This document shows positions 53,926 to 62,748 of a stretch of 64,000 nucleotides of DNA, piece by piece. The stretch is taken from assembly GCF_003862495.1 (NCBI RefSeq), contig NZ_RRCH01000003.1, positions 62,001 through 126,000 of the forward strand, given 5' to 3'. The notes under the pieces are model-generated. The model was not told where the DNA came from and made no database searches. It saw only the letters and a list, made by a program, of their open reading frames with translations. Source of the DNA: Halocatena pleomorpha (GTDB taxonomy: Archaea; Halobacteriota; Halobacteria; Halobacteriales; Haloarculaceae). The first letter of the stretch is position 1; the number at the start of each line of letters is the position of its first letter. The translations under genes were made by a program, and so were the position numbers.

Positions 53926-53969
53926 ACCGAATCGACCGCCTTTTTGTGATCAGCGATCCCCCGTAGCAT

Positions 53970-54536
53970 ATGGGTGTCCGATCAGTCGCCATCAAGGCGT
54001 ACCGCGAGGGTGTGGGTGCACTCAGCGCGAGTACGGTCGGAAGCCTTCTCGCTGGGATCGTTCTGAGCGGGCTGAAGACGGAGTTTCGGCTGCTTCCTGG
54101 GTTACTTGTGCTCGTTCCTGCGCTGCTCGCCACGCGGGGAAACGTGTACGGCTCGCTCGGTGCTCGCATCGCCACCGCGCTCCATCAAGGACTTCTCACC
54201 CCGTCGCTGTCCTCTCGGGATAAGCGACTCGAATCGGCGGTGGTTGCCGCACTCACAAACGGGGTGCTCACGAGCGCGTTCGCTGCCATCGCGGCGTTCG
54301 TCTTCCTCTGGGTGCTCTCCGAGCCGGCCGTGTTAGGCGCTCTCCTCGCCGTTGCAGTGTTGGCCGGTCTGCTTTCGGGGCTTGCACTATCGATCACCGT
54401 CGTTGTTGTCGTGTTTGCTGGCTATCGTCGAGGGTACAACCCAGACACGCTGGTCGGCCCGATCGTAACGACCACTGGCGACATCTTCGGGGTCTTCTTT
54501 CTGTATCTCGCGGTCAAGGTGGTGCTCGCACTGTGA
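53970..54536 (+). CDS. MgtE-type magnesium transporter, membrane half 1
   Basis: 188-residue membrane protein equal to one MgtE/SLC41 membrane domain (PF01769-like): LLVLVPALLATRGNVYGSLGARIATALHQG near 50-79 (quoted in part: ATRGNVYGSLGARI) and the closing helix region GDIFGVFFLYLAV near 170-182. The cytoplasmic N and CBS domains of MgtE are absent. It overlaps the following homologous gene by 4 bp, so the two are likely the halves of a heterodimeric channel. Confidence 0.85.
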   Translation: MGVRSVAIKAYREGVGALSASTVGSLLAGIVLSGLKTEFRLLPGLLVLVPALLATRGNVYGSLGARIATALHQGLLTPSLSSRDKRLESAVVAALTNGVLTSAFAAIAAFVFLWVLSEPAVLGALLAVAVLAGLLSGLALSITVVVVVFAGYRRGYNPDTLVGPIVTTTGDIFGVFFLYLAVKVVLAL

Positions 54537-55087
54537 CGACCGACTGGACCGTCCGGGCCATTATGCGCGCGACGATCCCTGTGCTGTTCGCGTTGACGAT
54601 CCTTGAGATCGGGAGCGGACTCGTCCTCAACGAGTTCGAAGCGACGTTGTTGCAGTATCCCACACTGTTGGTGCTCGTTCCGGTCGTCATCGGCACAGCC
54701 GGTAATCTCGGTAGTATACTCGCCTCACGGCTCTCGACGGCGCTTCATCTCGGAACGTTGTCGTTCGGCACGGACGCGCTGCTGGTTGGCAACGCCCTCG
54801 CTACAGTTGCGCTCGCGTTCACCGTGTTTCCGGGCGTCGGAATCGGTGCGTGGCTGCTCACCACGCTCCTCGGAACGGCACAGCTCCCGATCATGACGAT
54901 CCTCCTCGTTGCAGTGGGTAGCGGTGGGGCCTTGGCCGTGATCGCGGTGCTCGTTACAGTCGTCGCAACCTACACCGCCTACCGACTCCAACTCGATCCC
55001 GACGACGTGGTGATCCCAGTCGTCACGAACGTCTGTGACGTTTTCGGCGTCCTCGTGTTGTTCGCCGTAGTAGAGCTGATTGTGTAA
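54533..55087 (+). CDS. MgtE-type magnesium transporter, membrane half 2
   Basis: 184-residue membrane protein homologous to the preceding gene product: LVPVVIGTAGNLGSILASRL near 45-64 and the closing NVCDVFGVLVLFAVVELIV are the counterparts. Starts at GTG 54533 (GTGA overlap). Together the two match the two-domain SLC41 arrangement, split into separate chains. Magnesium is the expected substrate, inferred from the family. Confidence 0.85.
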   Translation: MTTDWTVRAIMRATIPVLFALTILEIGSGLVLNEFEATLLQYPTLLVLVPVVIGTAGNLGSILASRLSTALHLGTLSFGTDALLVGNALATVALAFTVFPGVGIGAWLLTTLLGTAQLPIMTILLVAVGSGGALAVIAVLVTVVATYTAYRLQLDPDDVVIPVVTNVCDVFGVLVLFAVVELIV

Positions 55088-55111
55088 CTGGACAGCGGCT
55101 CGAAACAAATA

Positions 55112-56068
55112 CTATCCGAGAAGGTTCTTTCGCTCGGCTTCGGACAGTTCGGTAGCGACGGTGTTCATCGAACAGTGTTCACACTCCATCGCCGGATTCA
55201 TGCTTTTGCCGTACACCTTGATCGGACGGCCAAAGAGGAACCACGCGTCCAACTGGTGGCGTTCGATGACCGCGTCGGCGGCTGCCCCGCAGTTTTGACA
55301 CCATTGCTCCTCCGTCGCGGGAACCTGATAGGTGACTTTCGATCGTCCGAATCCGGCAGCGTCAAACGCCTCATCCTTCGTGGTTTCGATGAGATCCTCG
55401 ACTGGATACGGATCGTCAATGATCTCATTGTCAAAACCGGTGGTGGTCTGGTTGCCGACCGACAGTCGAGGTCCGACTTGGACGGTGTTTTCGTACCCGA
55501 GTATCACGACGTTGACAGCGGCGTCACGCCCCGTGATCGTCACTTCATGGCCGTATCCGACGACGTACACGTCGATATCGTTCACCGCCTGATCGATGTC
55601 GACAGTGTGGTGTGCACCAGTGACGTATGCGCCTGTGTCGGGATCCTCGACAGCGTCCGATTGTCGCCACCCAGTCGTGGTGCTATCGTACGCCTGTCCA
55701 TCAGTGGGAACATCGATATCCGACGCAGAATAGGCGTTTTCCGCACCACCGATCGAAAACGTTCCCGTTGCGTGTGCCGGAACGAACACGTCCTCGGCGT
55801 CAGTAACGACGAGATCGCCAGCAACCCCACCGTTTTGCACGTACCCGTCTTCGAGATCACCACGAACAGTCGTTTCCACATCGACCTCGGGGGTTGTTTC
55901 CCCGATGGGATGGTGTGTAAACACGTTTTCCGGATTGCTCGCTATTAGATCGCCATCGACGCCGTCTATCTGGATGAACACGTCATCAGGGTTGCGGATC
56001 TCGATCGGTGCGTCCAACGAACCGGTGAGCGTTACGTCGCCGCTGTAGGTCGTTGCGGAATCACTCAT
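55112..56068 (-). CDS. Beta-repeat protein with C-terminal zinc ribbon
   Basis: 318-residue protein of unknown function, last in a four-gene operon. The first 120 residues contain an internal repeat: DVFIQIDGVDGDLIASNPENVF and DGYVQNGGVAGDLVVTDAEDVF share the frame D-x-(F/Y)-(I/V)-Q-x2-GV-x-GDL. A central part (IDVYVVGYGHEVTITGRD) recalls DUF3060-like beta-helix repeats. The C-terminus has CQNC near 257 and CEHC near 294, a split zinc ribbon, followed by a helix. No signal peptide. It starts 26 bp after the DUF2617-like gene. Confidence 0.75.
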   Translation of the reverse strand: MSDSATTYSGDVTLTGSLDAPIEIRNPDDVFIQIDGVDGDLIASNPENVFTHHPIGETTPEVDVETTVRGDLEDGYVQNGGVAGDLVVTDAEDVFVPAHATGTFSIGGAENAYSASDIDVPTDGQAYDSTTTGWRQSDAVEDPDTGAYVTGAHHTVDIDQAVNDIDVYVVGYGHEVTITGRDAAVNVVILGYENTVQVGPRLSVGNQTTTGFDNEIIDDPYPVEDLIETTKDEAFDAAGFGRSKVTYQVPATEEQWCQNCGAAADAVIERHQLDAWFLFGRPIKVYGKSMNPAMECEHCSMNTVATELSEAERKNLLG

Positions 56069-56094
56069 ACGTACCAGTTTAATGTCTGTTTATA

Positions 56095-56625
56095 TCAATC
56101 TGTTTGGATACGACAATCCGTTGTGCGTGGTGGCTCGGTGTCCGACGAGTCGTCGTCTGTGACCGCCGTGAGACGCGTCTGACTGTACAGCGTGCAGTCG
56201 TATTCGGGATACGTGTGGTACGTCTCATAGCCTTCGGTTGTGAGGCGAATCATCGTCCATGCGTCAGGACCGAACCGGTATGCGATATCGGCGCGGGCCG
56301 CTGCTGGACGGTCTGAGAGCGGCCGCGTTTCGAGCGTCGTCGACGCCGACAGGTGGTCGTTCTCGAACGTGAACGATCGGTCGACCGACTCCAGCAGAGA
56401 CACGCTGGCCATCGACTCGGCGTGAAGCGGGCGACACGAACAGAGTTCGTGAAAACCCAGCCGTCGACTGGCGATGTAATGTGATGAACCGATGATGGTG
56501 AGCGTGGCGGATGTTCCGAACAGTTCGGCTGAAACCGTCCGCTTCACATCGAACTGGTCGAGCGACAGTGGCGTCCGCGTGTACGTGAAATACAACTGTT
56601 CGGAAACGATACTACTGTCTGTCAT
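56095..56625 (-). CDS. DUF2617-like protein
   Basis: 176-residue soluble protein. The N-terminal SAELFGTSATLTIIGSSHYI and the C-terminal YETYHTYPEYDCTLYSQTRL resemble DUF2617, whose members keep a GASH-like strand and an HTYP-type turn near the end. DUF2617 genes in bacteria often neighbour membrane aminopropyltransferase genes, as here: the upstream gene stops 13 bp away. The start at 56625 is fixed by the frame and the neighbour's stop. Function unknown. Confidence 0.65.
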   Translation of the reverse strand: MTDSSIVSEQLYFTYTRTPLSLDQFDVKRTVSAELFGTSATLTIIGSSHYIASRRLGFHELCSCRPLHAESMASVSLLESVDRSFTFENDHLSASTTLETRPLSDRPAAARADIAYRFGPDAWTMIRLTTEGYETYHTYPEYDCTLYSQTRLTAVTDDDSSDTEPPRTTDCRIQTD

Positions 56626-56638
56626 ACAATGTGTGCGC

Positions 56639-58381
56639 TCATCTATCGACAATGATGTCGTAGTTCGGATGGAAGATCGAGTTGCTCCGGACGCCGGCGT
56701 ACCGCGGAACCGGCTCCCACTGGGTCGTTTCATAGCGCTCTGCGTACCGGCGGACGTACGCTGTTCGACCGGTATCGATCGGCCCGCGCGCCGTCGGTGC
56801 GAGCAGAGAGAATCGTTCGACACGCTCGGTCCGGCCGTCGCTGTCAGTATCCTCCCACGCCGAATACGGTAGCTGCTGTGTAAAGCCCGCCTCGCGGAGG
56901 GTGTTGGTGTACGCCTTGTGGTGCTGGGGATGCGTGTTCGGGGAGTAAAGCCACGTGCCGACCAACCCGCCGTCTGTGAGATGGGTTCGAAGGAGTCGGT
57001 AGAACTCCGTGGAGTACAGTTTGAGGAGGTCGTCGTCGGACGCGCCTGGGACATCGAGCAGGATGAGATCGTACTGTTTGTCCGTCCGCTGGAGATGCGT
57101 GTAGCCGTCTTCGACGGTTGTGTTGAGCCGTGAATACGTGTACGAATCGTTGTGCCACTCGCGGAAGAACGGCGTTCGCTTGGTGTGATTCATGAACTGG
57201 GCGTCGAGATCTACCTGATCAACGCTGACGTTGTACGATCGAAGGTGGTCGATGGCGATCCAATCACCGCCACCGATTACGAGCACTTCGGTGTCGGGTG
57301 TGTGTTCGTACATCGACATCGGTACGTCCACGAGTCCGTTGTGATAGGAGTCCGCCCAACTCTCACACAACTGTACGTCCATTCCGAGCCGAAGACACTG
57401 CTCGGCCCGACCGGTGAAGTAGGGGTTCGAACTCGATGCCGTCCACGTCCGGCGGTAGCGAACGAGGTGCTGGTATTTCGTCGTCTTCTGGTTGAGGACT
57501 TCCGTTTTCATGGTTCCCGGCGCGTATTCGGCTTCCATTTTCTGTTCAAGATACATCTCTGTCACCTGGTTGTCAAGCCGCTTGTGGTGAGTAAGCGCCC
57601 CAGCGTGGCCGGCGGTGAGGAGTAAACACACGACCAACAACACCCGGGGTTCGGTGGCAAACGAAAGCCCAGTTCCACCACCACCAACGCCCCACCGCTC
57701 ACTGAACCGAACGAGAAATACCAGTGCCGTGACTGCGTTGATCAACGACAGCACCACGGTCGTCGTCACAAGCCCGAGTCGCGGATAGAGGAGTCGAGCG
57801 TAGACGACCGCACCGGCAAGCCCCCCGATGTAATCCAGCGCGAGCACGACCGACAGTCCGCTTCGTGTCTCTCCTGACGAATGCGTATGCCAGAACAGTT
57901 CCAGTCCGCGCCGTCCGAGAGTTGAGACACGTCCGGTGACCCCTCCGATCGAAGAAGGGTCCTCATCAGTTTCCTGAACCATTCTCGTCAGTAAGGGTAG
58001 TTCGAATCCCGAGAGCACGCCCACAGCGATCACTGGGAGCCGTGCGAGTACCCACACGACAGCGGCGGGGATCCATGATGGGAGTGTGACGCTGTTCAGC
58101 GCGACGACGAGCAAGAACCCGGCGGGGGCAACCGTCGCGAGATACACCTCGGTTCGGAAGAAGTTCGCGGGACGGTCGGCTCCAAGATCGTCTGACAGCC
58201 CAGCACCGATGCCGAGACTGAAAAAATACAGCCCGACGGTGATGACGTACTGGGTGACTGTCCCCCCATACATCACGGTGAGCAACTCCGAGTAGACGAA
58301 TTCATACGCAAAGCTACAGAACGATACGACAAACGTCACCGATAGCAGTACGAACCGCCGAGAACGTAATGAACGTTTCAT
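56639..58381 (-). CDS. Membrane-fused aminopropyltransferase (spermidine synthase)-like protein
   Basis: 580-residue protein with about seven or eight membrane helices (residues 8-265), then a soluble Rossmann domain resembling spermidine synthase. The cofactor loop is VIGGGDWIAIDHLRSY near 366-381, where GGGDG of true enzymes is GGGDW; VDQVDLD near 385 fits the ligand-binding acidic strand; the active-site segment reads LLDVPGASDD instead of DSTDP. Such fusions are known in bacteria, with unproven function. The altered active site leaves aminopropyl transfer doubtful. Operon with the lipoprotein upstream (45 bp) and the DUF2617-like gene downstream (13 bp). Confidence 0.85.
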   Translation of the reverse strand: MKRSLRSRRFVLLSVTFVVSFCSFAYEFVYSELLTVMYGGTVTQYVITVGLYFFSLGIGAGLSDDLGADRPANFFRTEVYLATVAPAGFLLVVALNSVTLPSWIPAAVVWVLARLPVIAVGVLSGFELPLLTRMVQETDEDPSSIGGVTGRVSTLGRRGLELFWHTHSSGETRSGLSVVLALDYIGGLAGAVVYARLLYPRLGLVTTTVVLSLINAVTALVFLVRFSERWGVGGGGTGLSFATEPRVLLVVCLLLTAGHAGALTHHKRLDNQVTEMYLEQKMEAEYAPGTMKTEVLNQKTTKYQHLVRYRRTWTASSSNPYFTGRAEQCLRLGMDVQLCESWADSYHNGLVDVPMSMYEHTPDTEVLVIGGGDWIAIDHLRSYNVSVDQVDLDAQFMNHTKRTPFFREWHNDSYTYSRLNTTVEDGYTHLQRTDKQYDLILLDVPGASDDDLLKLYSTEFYRLLRTHLTDGGLVGTWLYSPNTHPQHHKAYTNTLREAGFTQQLPYSAWEDTDSDGRTERVERFSLLAPTARGPIDTGRTAYVRRYAERYETTQWEPVPRYAGVRSNSIFHPNYDIIVDR

Positions 58382-58426
58382 ATGCGCCTACGTATTTCCG
58401 ATCAGTACAGCCCTCTGTGATTCCGA

Positions 58427-59092
58427 TCAGATCCGGGGCGACACCTTCCACTCGTTTTGTATGGCGTAGGACTGTCCAACAGAACTGACTTTGAAGTCGA
58501 CACACTCCCACTGGAAGTCGTGATCGACTTTCTTGCCAACGATGTGCGCTCCGACACGGTACCAGCCTGGTTTTCGGAGCGGGTGGTCGATTCGGTCTTT
58601 GGGGGACCGGTAGGTCCAATCCCAATCGACCGGTCCAGCACCGGGGCGGTCCTTTTTGAACACGGCGTCGGAACCGAACGAACGCACCCCGACCTTCTCG
58701 ATTCGAACCGAATACCGGCTCGTTTCGTCTTCGTGGTCGTCATACCAGTCATCGGCGTAATCACCACCGTGCCACCACGCCCAGCCGTGATTAGTTCTAG
58801 GAGCGTTCACGTGTCCGCCCCCTGCTCGACCCGTTGCGCCTCGGACACTACCACCGCCACCGCCTTTTGCAGCCGCGACGCCAACCGGAGCATCGATCGA
58901 CGACCGAGGGGGCGTGTACCGCGATAAGACCCACACTCGGTCCGCGAGATCGATACGAATCATCCCGTCGTTGGTCTCAAGCTGCTCAACAACACTGGAT
59001 TTGCGCGGAGGAGGAGTCTCATCCGACGAACAGCCGGCGAGGACTGGCAGGGCAGTAGCACCGATAACTCTAAGAAAGCGACGACGATGCAT
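58427..59092 (-). CDS. Tat-secreted lipoprotein
   Basis: 221-residue lipoprotein. The twin-arginine MHRRRFLRVIG and lipobox LAGC (Cys 21) predict Tat export and lipid anchoring on the outer face. The mature protein has a Gly-rich loop near residues 75-95 (GGGGGSVRGATGRAGGGH) and a Trp/Asp/Tyr-rich patch HGWAWWHGGDYADDWYDDHED near 102-122. No known domain. First gene of the operon. In bacteria, membrane aminopropyltransferase clusters often include a secreted lipoprotein too, so the role is likely shared, by context. Confidence 0.75.
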   Translation of the reverse strand: MHRRRFLRVIGATALPVLAGCSSDETPPPRKSSVVEQLETNDGMIRIDLADRVWVLSRYTPPRSSIDAPVGVAAAKGGGGGSVRGATGRAGGGHVNAPRTNHGWAWWHGGDYADDWYDDHEDETSRYSVRIEKVGVRSFGSDAVFKKDRPGAGPVDWDWTYRSPKDRIDHPLRKPGWYRVGAHIVGKKVDHDFQWECVDFKVSSVGQSYAIQNEWKVSPRI

Positions 59093-59178
59093 ACTATGCT
59101 ACTCATTCCCACCAGACGACGATAAGTCTTTCTTATTGAGAGAAACGACGCCGTAGATGGATGATCTCAGTCGGGTGA

Positions 59179-59733
59179 TTACACCAACGTATCAGGGCGA
59201 TTACTAAGGTAATCGAACACTGAGCCGAGACCGAAGCCGTACACCCAGTGGGCCACCAACGTGGTAATGAGGTAGACGTACAGCGCCGCTCCCGTCTGTC
59301 CGGTGTAAAACGCGATCACGAATCCGGTCCAGAGCACCGTTCCGAATGGAACCCCGCGCTGGCGAATCGTTTTTCCGGGGAGATACTGCTCGACAGAAGC
59401 GAACAACAGCGGCCACGTCGTCATTCCGCCGCCGAGAAAGATGAAGTAGCCGGCTGGAATCGCGGGCGCGATCGTATTGAGCCTAGTAAGCTCAGCGAGA
59501 GCAGCGAAGCTCGATAAGTCGAACCCGCCGAGGGCGTTCCCGACGAGCAGAACGACTGTCATGAGTGCAGTGCCGACCAATCCGCCGGCAGCACCCACGA
59601 CACCATCCCTGATGATCGCTGCTAACTCCTCCGTTGTCGTTCCGACTTCAGATACTGATGTCTTTTCGGTGTCAGCCATCGTCGTTGTTCCACCCTCGGA
59701 AGTCGTTGTCCGCTCGTTCTCATCGACTGCCAT
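59179..59733 (-). CDS. DUF6789-like membrane protein
   Basis: 184-residue protein: a Thr/Ser/Glu-rich cytoplasmic N-terminus (about 1-45), then four or so membrane segments including RDGVVGAAGGLVGTALMTVVLL, a GGGMTTWPLLF loop and ALYVYLITTLVAHWVYGFGLG. The pattern fits DUF6789-type haloarchaeal membrane proteins, unknown function. The ATG at 59733 is preferred over 59754 because an A/T-rich TATA-like stretch (59755-59765) then lies 22-32 bp upstream. It precedes the lipoprotein operon on the same strand. Confidence 0.65.
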   Translation of the reverse strand: MAVDENERTTTSEGGTTTMADTEKTSVSEVGTTTEELAAIIRDGVVGAAGGLVGTALMTVVLLVGNALGGFDLSSFAALAELTRLNTIAPAIPAGYFIFLGGGMTTWPLLFASVEQYLPGKTIRQRGVPFGTVLWTGFVIAFYTGQTGAALYVYLITTLVAHWVYGFGLGSVFDYLSNRPDTLV

Positions 59734-59865
59734 ATGTACGGTAACACCACCCACAAATAAAAATCTGAATATAATAATAGATACATTTGCATTGGATGGT
59801 AGTTGTCACTGTAATCTAGTAGATCGGCCAGAAGCCTATTTAGGAAGGGGGTCGAGCGTAGAGAT

Positions 59866-60207
59866 ATGAGCCAGTACGGCTCCCGGAATCGGGCTCGATC
59901 ACCGATCACCCGAATCGTTCCGGACCTTCGGATCACCAACTACGATCTGATGGAGCGTGAGGTGAGCGTGACGATCACCGACGAGACGAACGAAGCGGTC
60001 GTAACAGCCGACCGAACTGTCGTCCGTGGGGGAGATATCACATGGCGTGGCGTCTTTCAGCGGCCTGGGACCTACGACGTAACCGTCTCGTTGCACTACG
60101 GTGAGTCTGTTGCCGCGACGTACTCTGTGCAACCGGGTCGAACAGGGATCGGTTTGGACATCCATCCCGACAGTATCGAAATCTATCGTGTCCCAGCAAG
60201 TGAGTGA
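59866..60207 (+). CDS. Hypothetical beta-sandwich protein
   Basis: 113-residue protein of unknown function. Alternating strands (REVSVTITDETNEAVVTADRT and GTYDVTVSLHYGES) suggest a small Ig-like or CARDB-like beta sandwich. No signal peptide or membrane segment. A TATA-like CCTATTTAGG lies about 25 bp before the ATG. The next gene starts 35 bp after its stop, so they may share a transcript. Confidence 0.6.
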   Translation: MSQYGSRNRARSPITRIVPDLRITNYDLMEREVSVTITDETNEAVVTADRTVVRGGDITWRGVFQRPGTYDVTVSLHYGESVAATYSVQPGRTGIGLDIHPDSIEIYRVPASE

Positions 60208-60242
60208 AGGATATTTTACGATCGCGCTGAAACAAGTCGAGT

Positions 60243-61076
60243 ATGACTCACAGCGACTGGGGTGATTGGTTACTCCGGGAAATCGAGGCAACAGTGCCGG
60301 AATCGCTATCCGTGTGGTACCTCGGGTGCAACGGATTCGTCGTGAAAGCCAACGACGGCACGACGATCTTCATCGATCCGTATCTCGGGACAGGCGATCC
60401 GCCACGGACGGTTCGGATGATTCCGGTCCCGTTCGATCCAGCGGACGTGCAGGTTGCTGACGCCGTGGTGGCGACCCACGAACACACTGACCACGTCCAC
60501 GGGCCGAGTCAGGGACCGATCCTCGAAGCGACGGACGCCCGCTTTTATGCTCCTGACGACAGCCTGGCCGTCACCGAACGCGAAGGTTGGCGAGAAACGT
60601 ACGATCTCACCGACGCCACGTTCGAACAGGTGAGCGAGGGTGAGACGATCGAGATCGGTGCGGTGACCGTTCACATCGAGCCGGCGAACGATCCCGACGC
60701 GACACACCCGGTGTCGTATCTCATCGAACACGACGAACGGACGTTCTTCCACGGTGGGGACGCCAGACCGAGCGACGCGTTCGAATCGATCGGTTCGGCC
60801 TACGACATCGATCTCGGTGCGCTGGCGTTCGGCACTGTCGGAATGATTCCTGATAAAGAGACGGGCGAGCCGGTTCGCACCCGGTGGTACAACGACGAAA
60901 ATCAGATCATCAAGGCGGCGGAACAGCTCCAACTCGATCGGCTCATCCCTACCCACTGGGACATGTGGCGCGGACTCACCGCCGATCCGACGACGCTCGA
61001 ACACCATCGGTACACGATGTCACACCCCCGGCGTCTCGAAATCTGTCGGATCGGTGACCGTGTTCAGATTAGCTGA
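60243..61076 (+). CDS. UlaG-like MBL-fold metal-dependent hydrolase
   Basis: 277-residue metallo-beta-lactamase-fold enzyme. The metal ligand motif is THEHTDHVHG near 79-88 (HxHxDH), ILYL-type leading strands start LGCNGFVVKANDGTTIFIDP, a second His comes in EPANDPDATHPVSYLIE and the HGGDA segment near 173 holds the bridging Asp; PTHWDMW near 238 gives the last His. The nearest relatives are UlaG-type lactonases and general hydrolases; the substrate is unknown. Confidence 0.88.
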   Translation: MTHSDWGDWLLREIEATVPESLSVWYLGCNGFVVKANDGTTIFIDPYLGTGDPPRTVRMIPVPFDPADVQVADAVVATHEHTDHVHGPSQGPILEATDARFYAPDDSLAVTEREGWRETYDLTDATFEQVSEGETIEIGAVTVHIEPANDPDATHPVSYLIEHDERTFFHGGDARPSDAFESIGSAYDIDLGALAFGTVGMIPDKETGEPVRTRWYNDENQIIKAAEQLQLDRLIPTHWDMWRGLTADPTTLEHHRYTMSHPRRLEICRIGDRVQIS

Positions 61077-61170
61077 ACCTGTCTATCTCTGAGATAGTCA
61101 GAGAATCCTATATTCCCAGGATCGGAAACGGACTAGATTTATGCGCCGTGAGCTGTAGCGTTAGAGTAAC

Positions 61171-62334
61171 ATGCGTACAGCAGAGTCAGAGGCTGTCATC
61201 GCCGAAGCGGCCGGCGTGACAGTAGAAAAACGCTTCGAACCAGATGAGTTTCCGGTGCCGGCTATCGCTTTTACCATCAGCTCGAAGCGTGACGATCCCA
61301 TCACGCTCCGCATGCACGATACGCTGCCCGATGAAGTCAACTCCGATCACATCGGGCTTCATCCGGAGTACGGGGGCGAATACTGGTCTGTCGAAGAAAA
61401 CAGCGCCGTCTTCAAACGGTCGTTCGATCCCAACGAGGAATACGTCACTGTGTACGGGCTCCGCCACATCTACGTAGACACTGCGGATCAGTTCCTTGTT
61501 GAGCCGGAGATCGAGATCCTCGATCCCGCGACGGACATTCTCGGAGAGAACAGTGGGCAACACGTCCGTGAGGTCATCGCGGGCGAGAGCGACGACGTTC
61601 GGAGTCCCGAGCCGAATGCCGGAAGCACTCGCGGCGGTACGAGCGTTCGGCCCGGGGGCCGATCCGGAGAGCAACCCCAACCGAGTGCGCCGACCATGGA
61701 CTCCATCGGGGAGGCGTTGGCTGAGGAGATCAGAAACGGTACGATCGACGATCAGGCGCTCGAAACGCTGCAGGAGAACCTCACGATTGAACCCCGACAG
61801 CCCAGCCGGTCCCACCGCCAACGGGGCGGGGGAACAAAAGGTGACAGCAGCATGGACGCCCGCATCCGCCGTCTTCAGGCTGATGTGGGTGACCTTCGGG
61901 CCTACACCGATGCTCTCGAAGGCTTTCTCGATGAGAACGGAGAAGCGCAGGTTATGCTCTCTGATTTCAGACAAGAGCTCGACGATCTTAATCCTCGTGT
62001 CAACTCACTCGAAACCCAAACCAACGAAATGTCCGGCGAACTGTCGAACGCCATCGATGATTTCTCAAACGACATCGGTGCCCTTTCCTCGGATATCGAT
62101 TCTCTCACGACCGAAATCGATTCTCTCAACGACTACGCTGATTCTCTGTCTGATGATCTCAGTACACTCGAATCGGATCTCGAATCGATCTCTTCTGACG
62201 TGTCCCGGTTGCAGTCGCGGGTCAGACGGCTCGACAACAGCACCGCCACTGAAGAAGATCTCGAACAGATCCAGTCAGAGCTCGACAGCCTTGCGACGTT
62301 CCGCCAACGAATGCAGTCGGTGTTTGATGGGTGA
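61171..62334 (+). CDS. Coiled-coil protein with conserved N-terminal domain
   Basis: 387-residue protein in three parts. Residues 1-135 form a beta-rich domain (FPVPAIAFTISSKRDDP, IGLHPEYGGEYWSV, YVTVYGLRHIYVD). Residues about 135-230 are a disordered Pro/Gly/Ser linker. Residues about 230-387 are a long coiled coil with Ser/Asp-rich heptads (DDFSNDIGALSSDIDSL type). No membrane segment or signal. The architecture suggests a scaffold or a tether; I do not recognise a named family. Confidence 0.7.
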   Translation: MRTAESEAVIAEAAGVTVEKRFEPDEFPVPAIAFTISSKRDDPITLRMHDTLPDEVNSDHIGLHPEYGGEYWSVEENSAVFKRSFDPNEEYVTVYGLRHIYVDTADQFLVEPEIEILDPATDILGENSGQHVREVIAGESDDVRSPEPNAGSTRGGTSVRPGGRSGEQPQPSAPTMDSIGEALAEEIRNGTIDDQALETLQENLTIEPRQPSRSHRQRGGGTKGDSSMDARIRRLQADVGDLRAYTDALEGFLDENGEAQVMLSDFRQELDDLNPRVNSLETQTNEMSGELSNAIDDFSNDIGALSSDIDSLTTEIDSLNDYADSLSDDLSTLESDLESISSDVSRLQSRVRRLDNSTATEEDLEQIQSELDSLATFRQRMQSVFDG

Positions 62335-62748
62335 CCGTGGACGGACTGAACACATCCTTTCTGATCCGTTCATAGCTCGACCTTGTCTGTTGCTGGAGTG
62401 GACGCCTTTGAGAGTCGTTGTGCCGCTTGCTGACTTCTTCCACTCGGGTGGGAGGGACGCATGGTCGAGATGAATCCGACATATTAAAGATTTCATCACG
62501 CATTGATGTCTTTGTGCACGGGTTTCTGACAGTTACTTCGGTGTCTGCCCCAGCGGACACCGAAATCGAACGCGCGAAGCGGCCGTGCCAGCCGCTGCAA
62601 ACCGACGGAGCTCTCCGTCCTCCAATCGGGGTATCACCAAACCGGGAAACGTTCTGGTTCCAACTGACCGGAACTGTCTCATCAATCTACCGACAGGAGA
62701 CTCGCGCGTATCGGTGCAGGACCTCACGCTGCAACACAGGACCCAGTG
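62335..62748. other. Non-coding gap with hairpins before the PQQ lipoprotein gene
   Basis: No supportable gene in 414 bp. One 9-bp hairpin is clear: TTCGGTGTC at 62537-62545 and its complement at 62556-62564, with a 10-base loop. A bulged dyad AAAGA...TCTTT with CATCA/TGATG inside lies near 62487-62514. They could belong to a structured 5' leader or a small RNA; I cannot tell. Confidence 0.35.
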
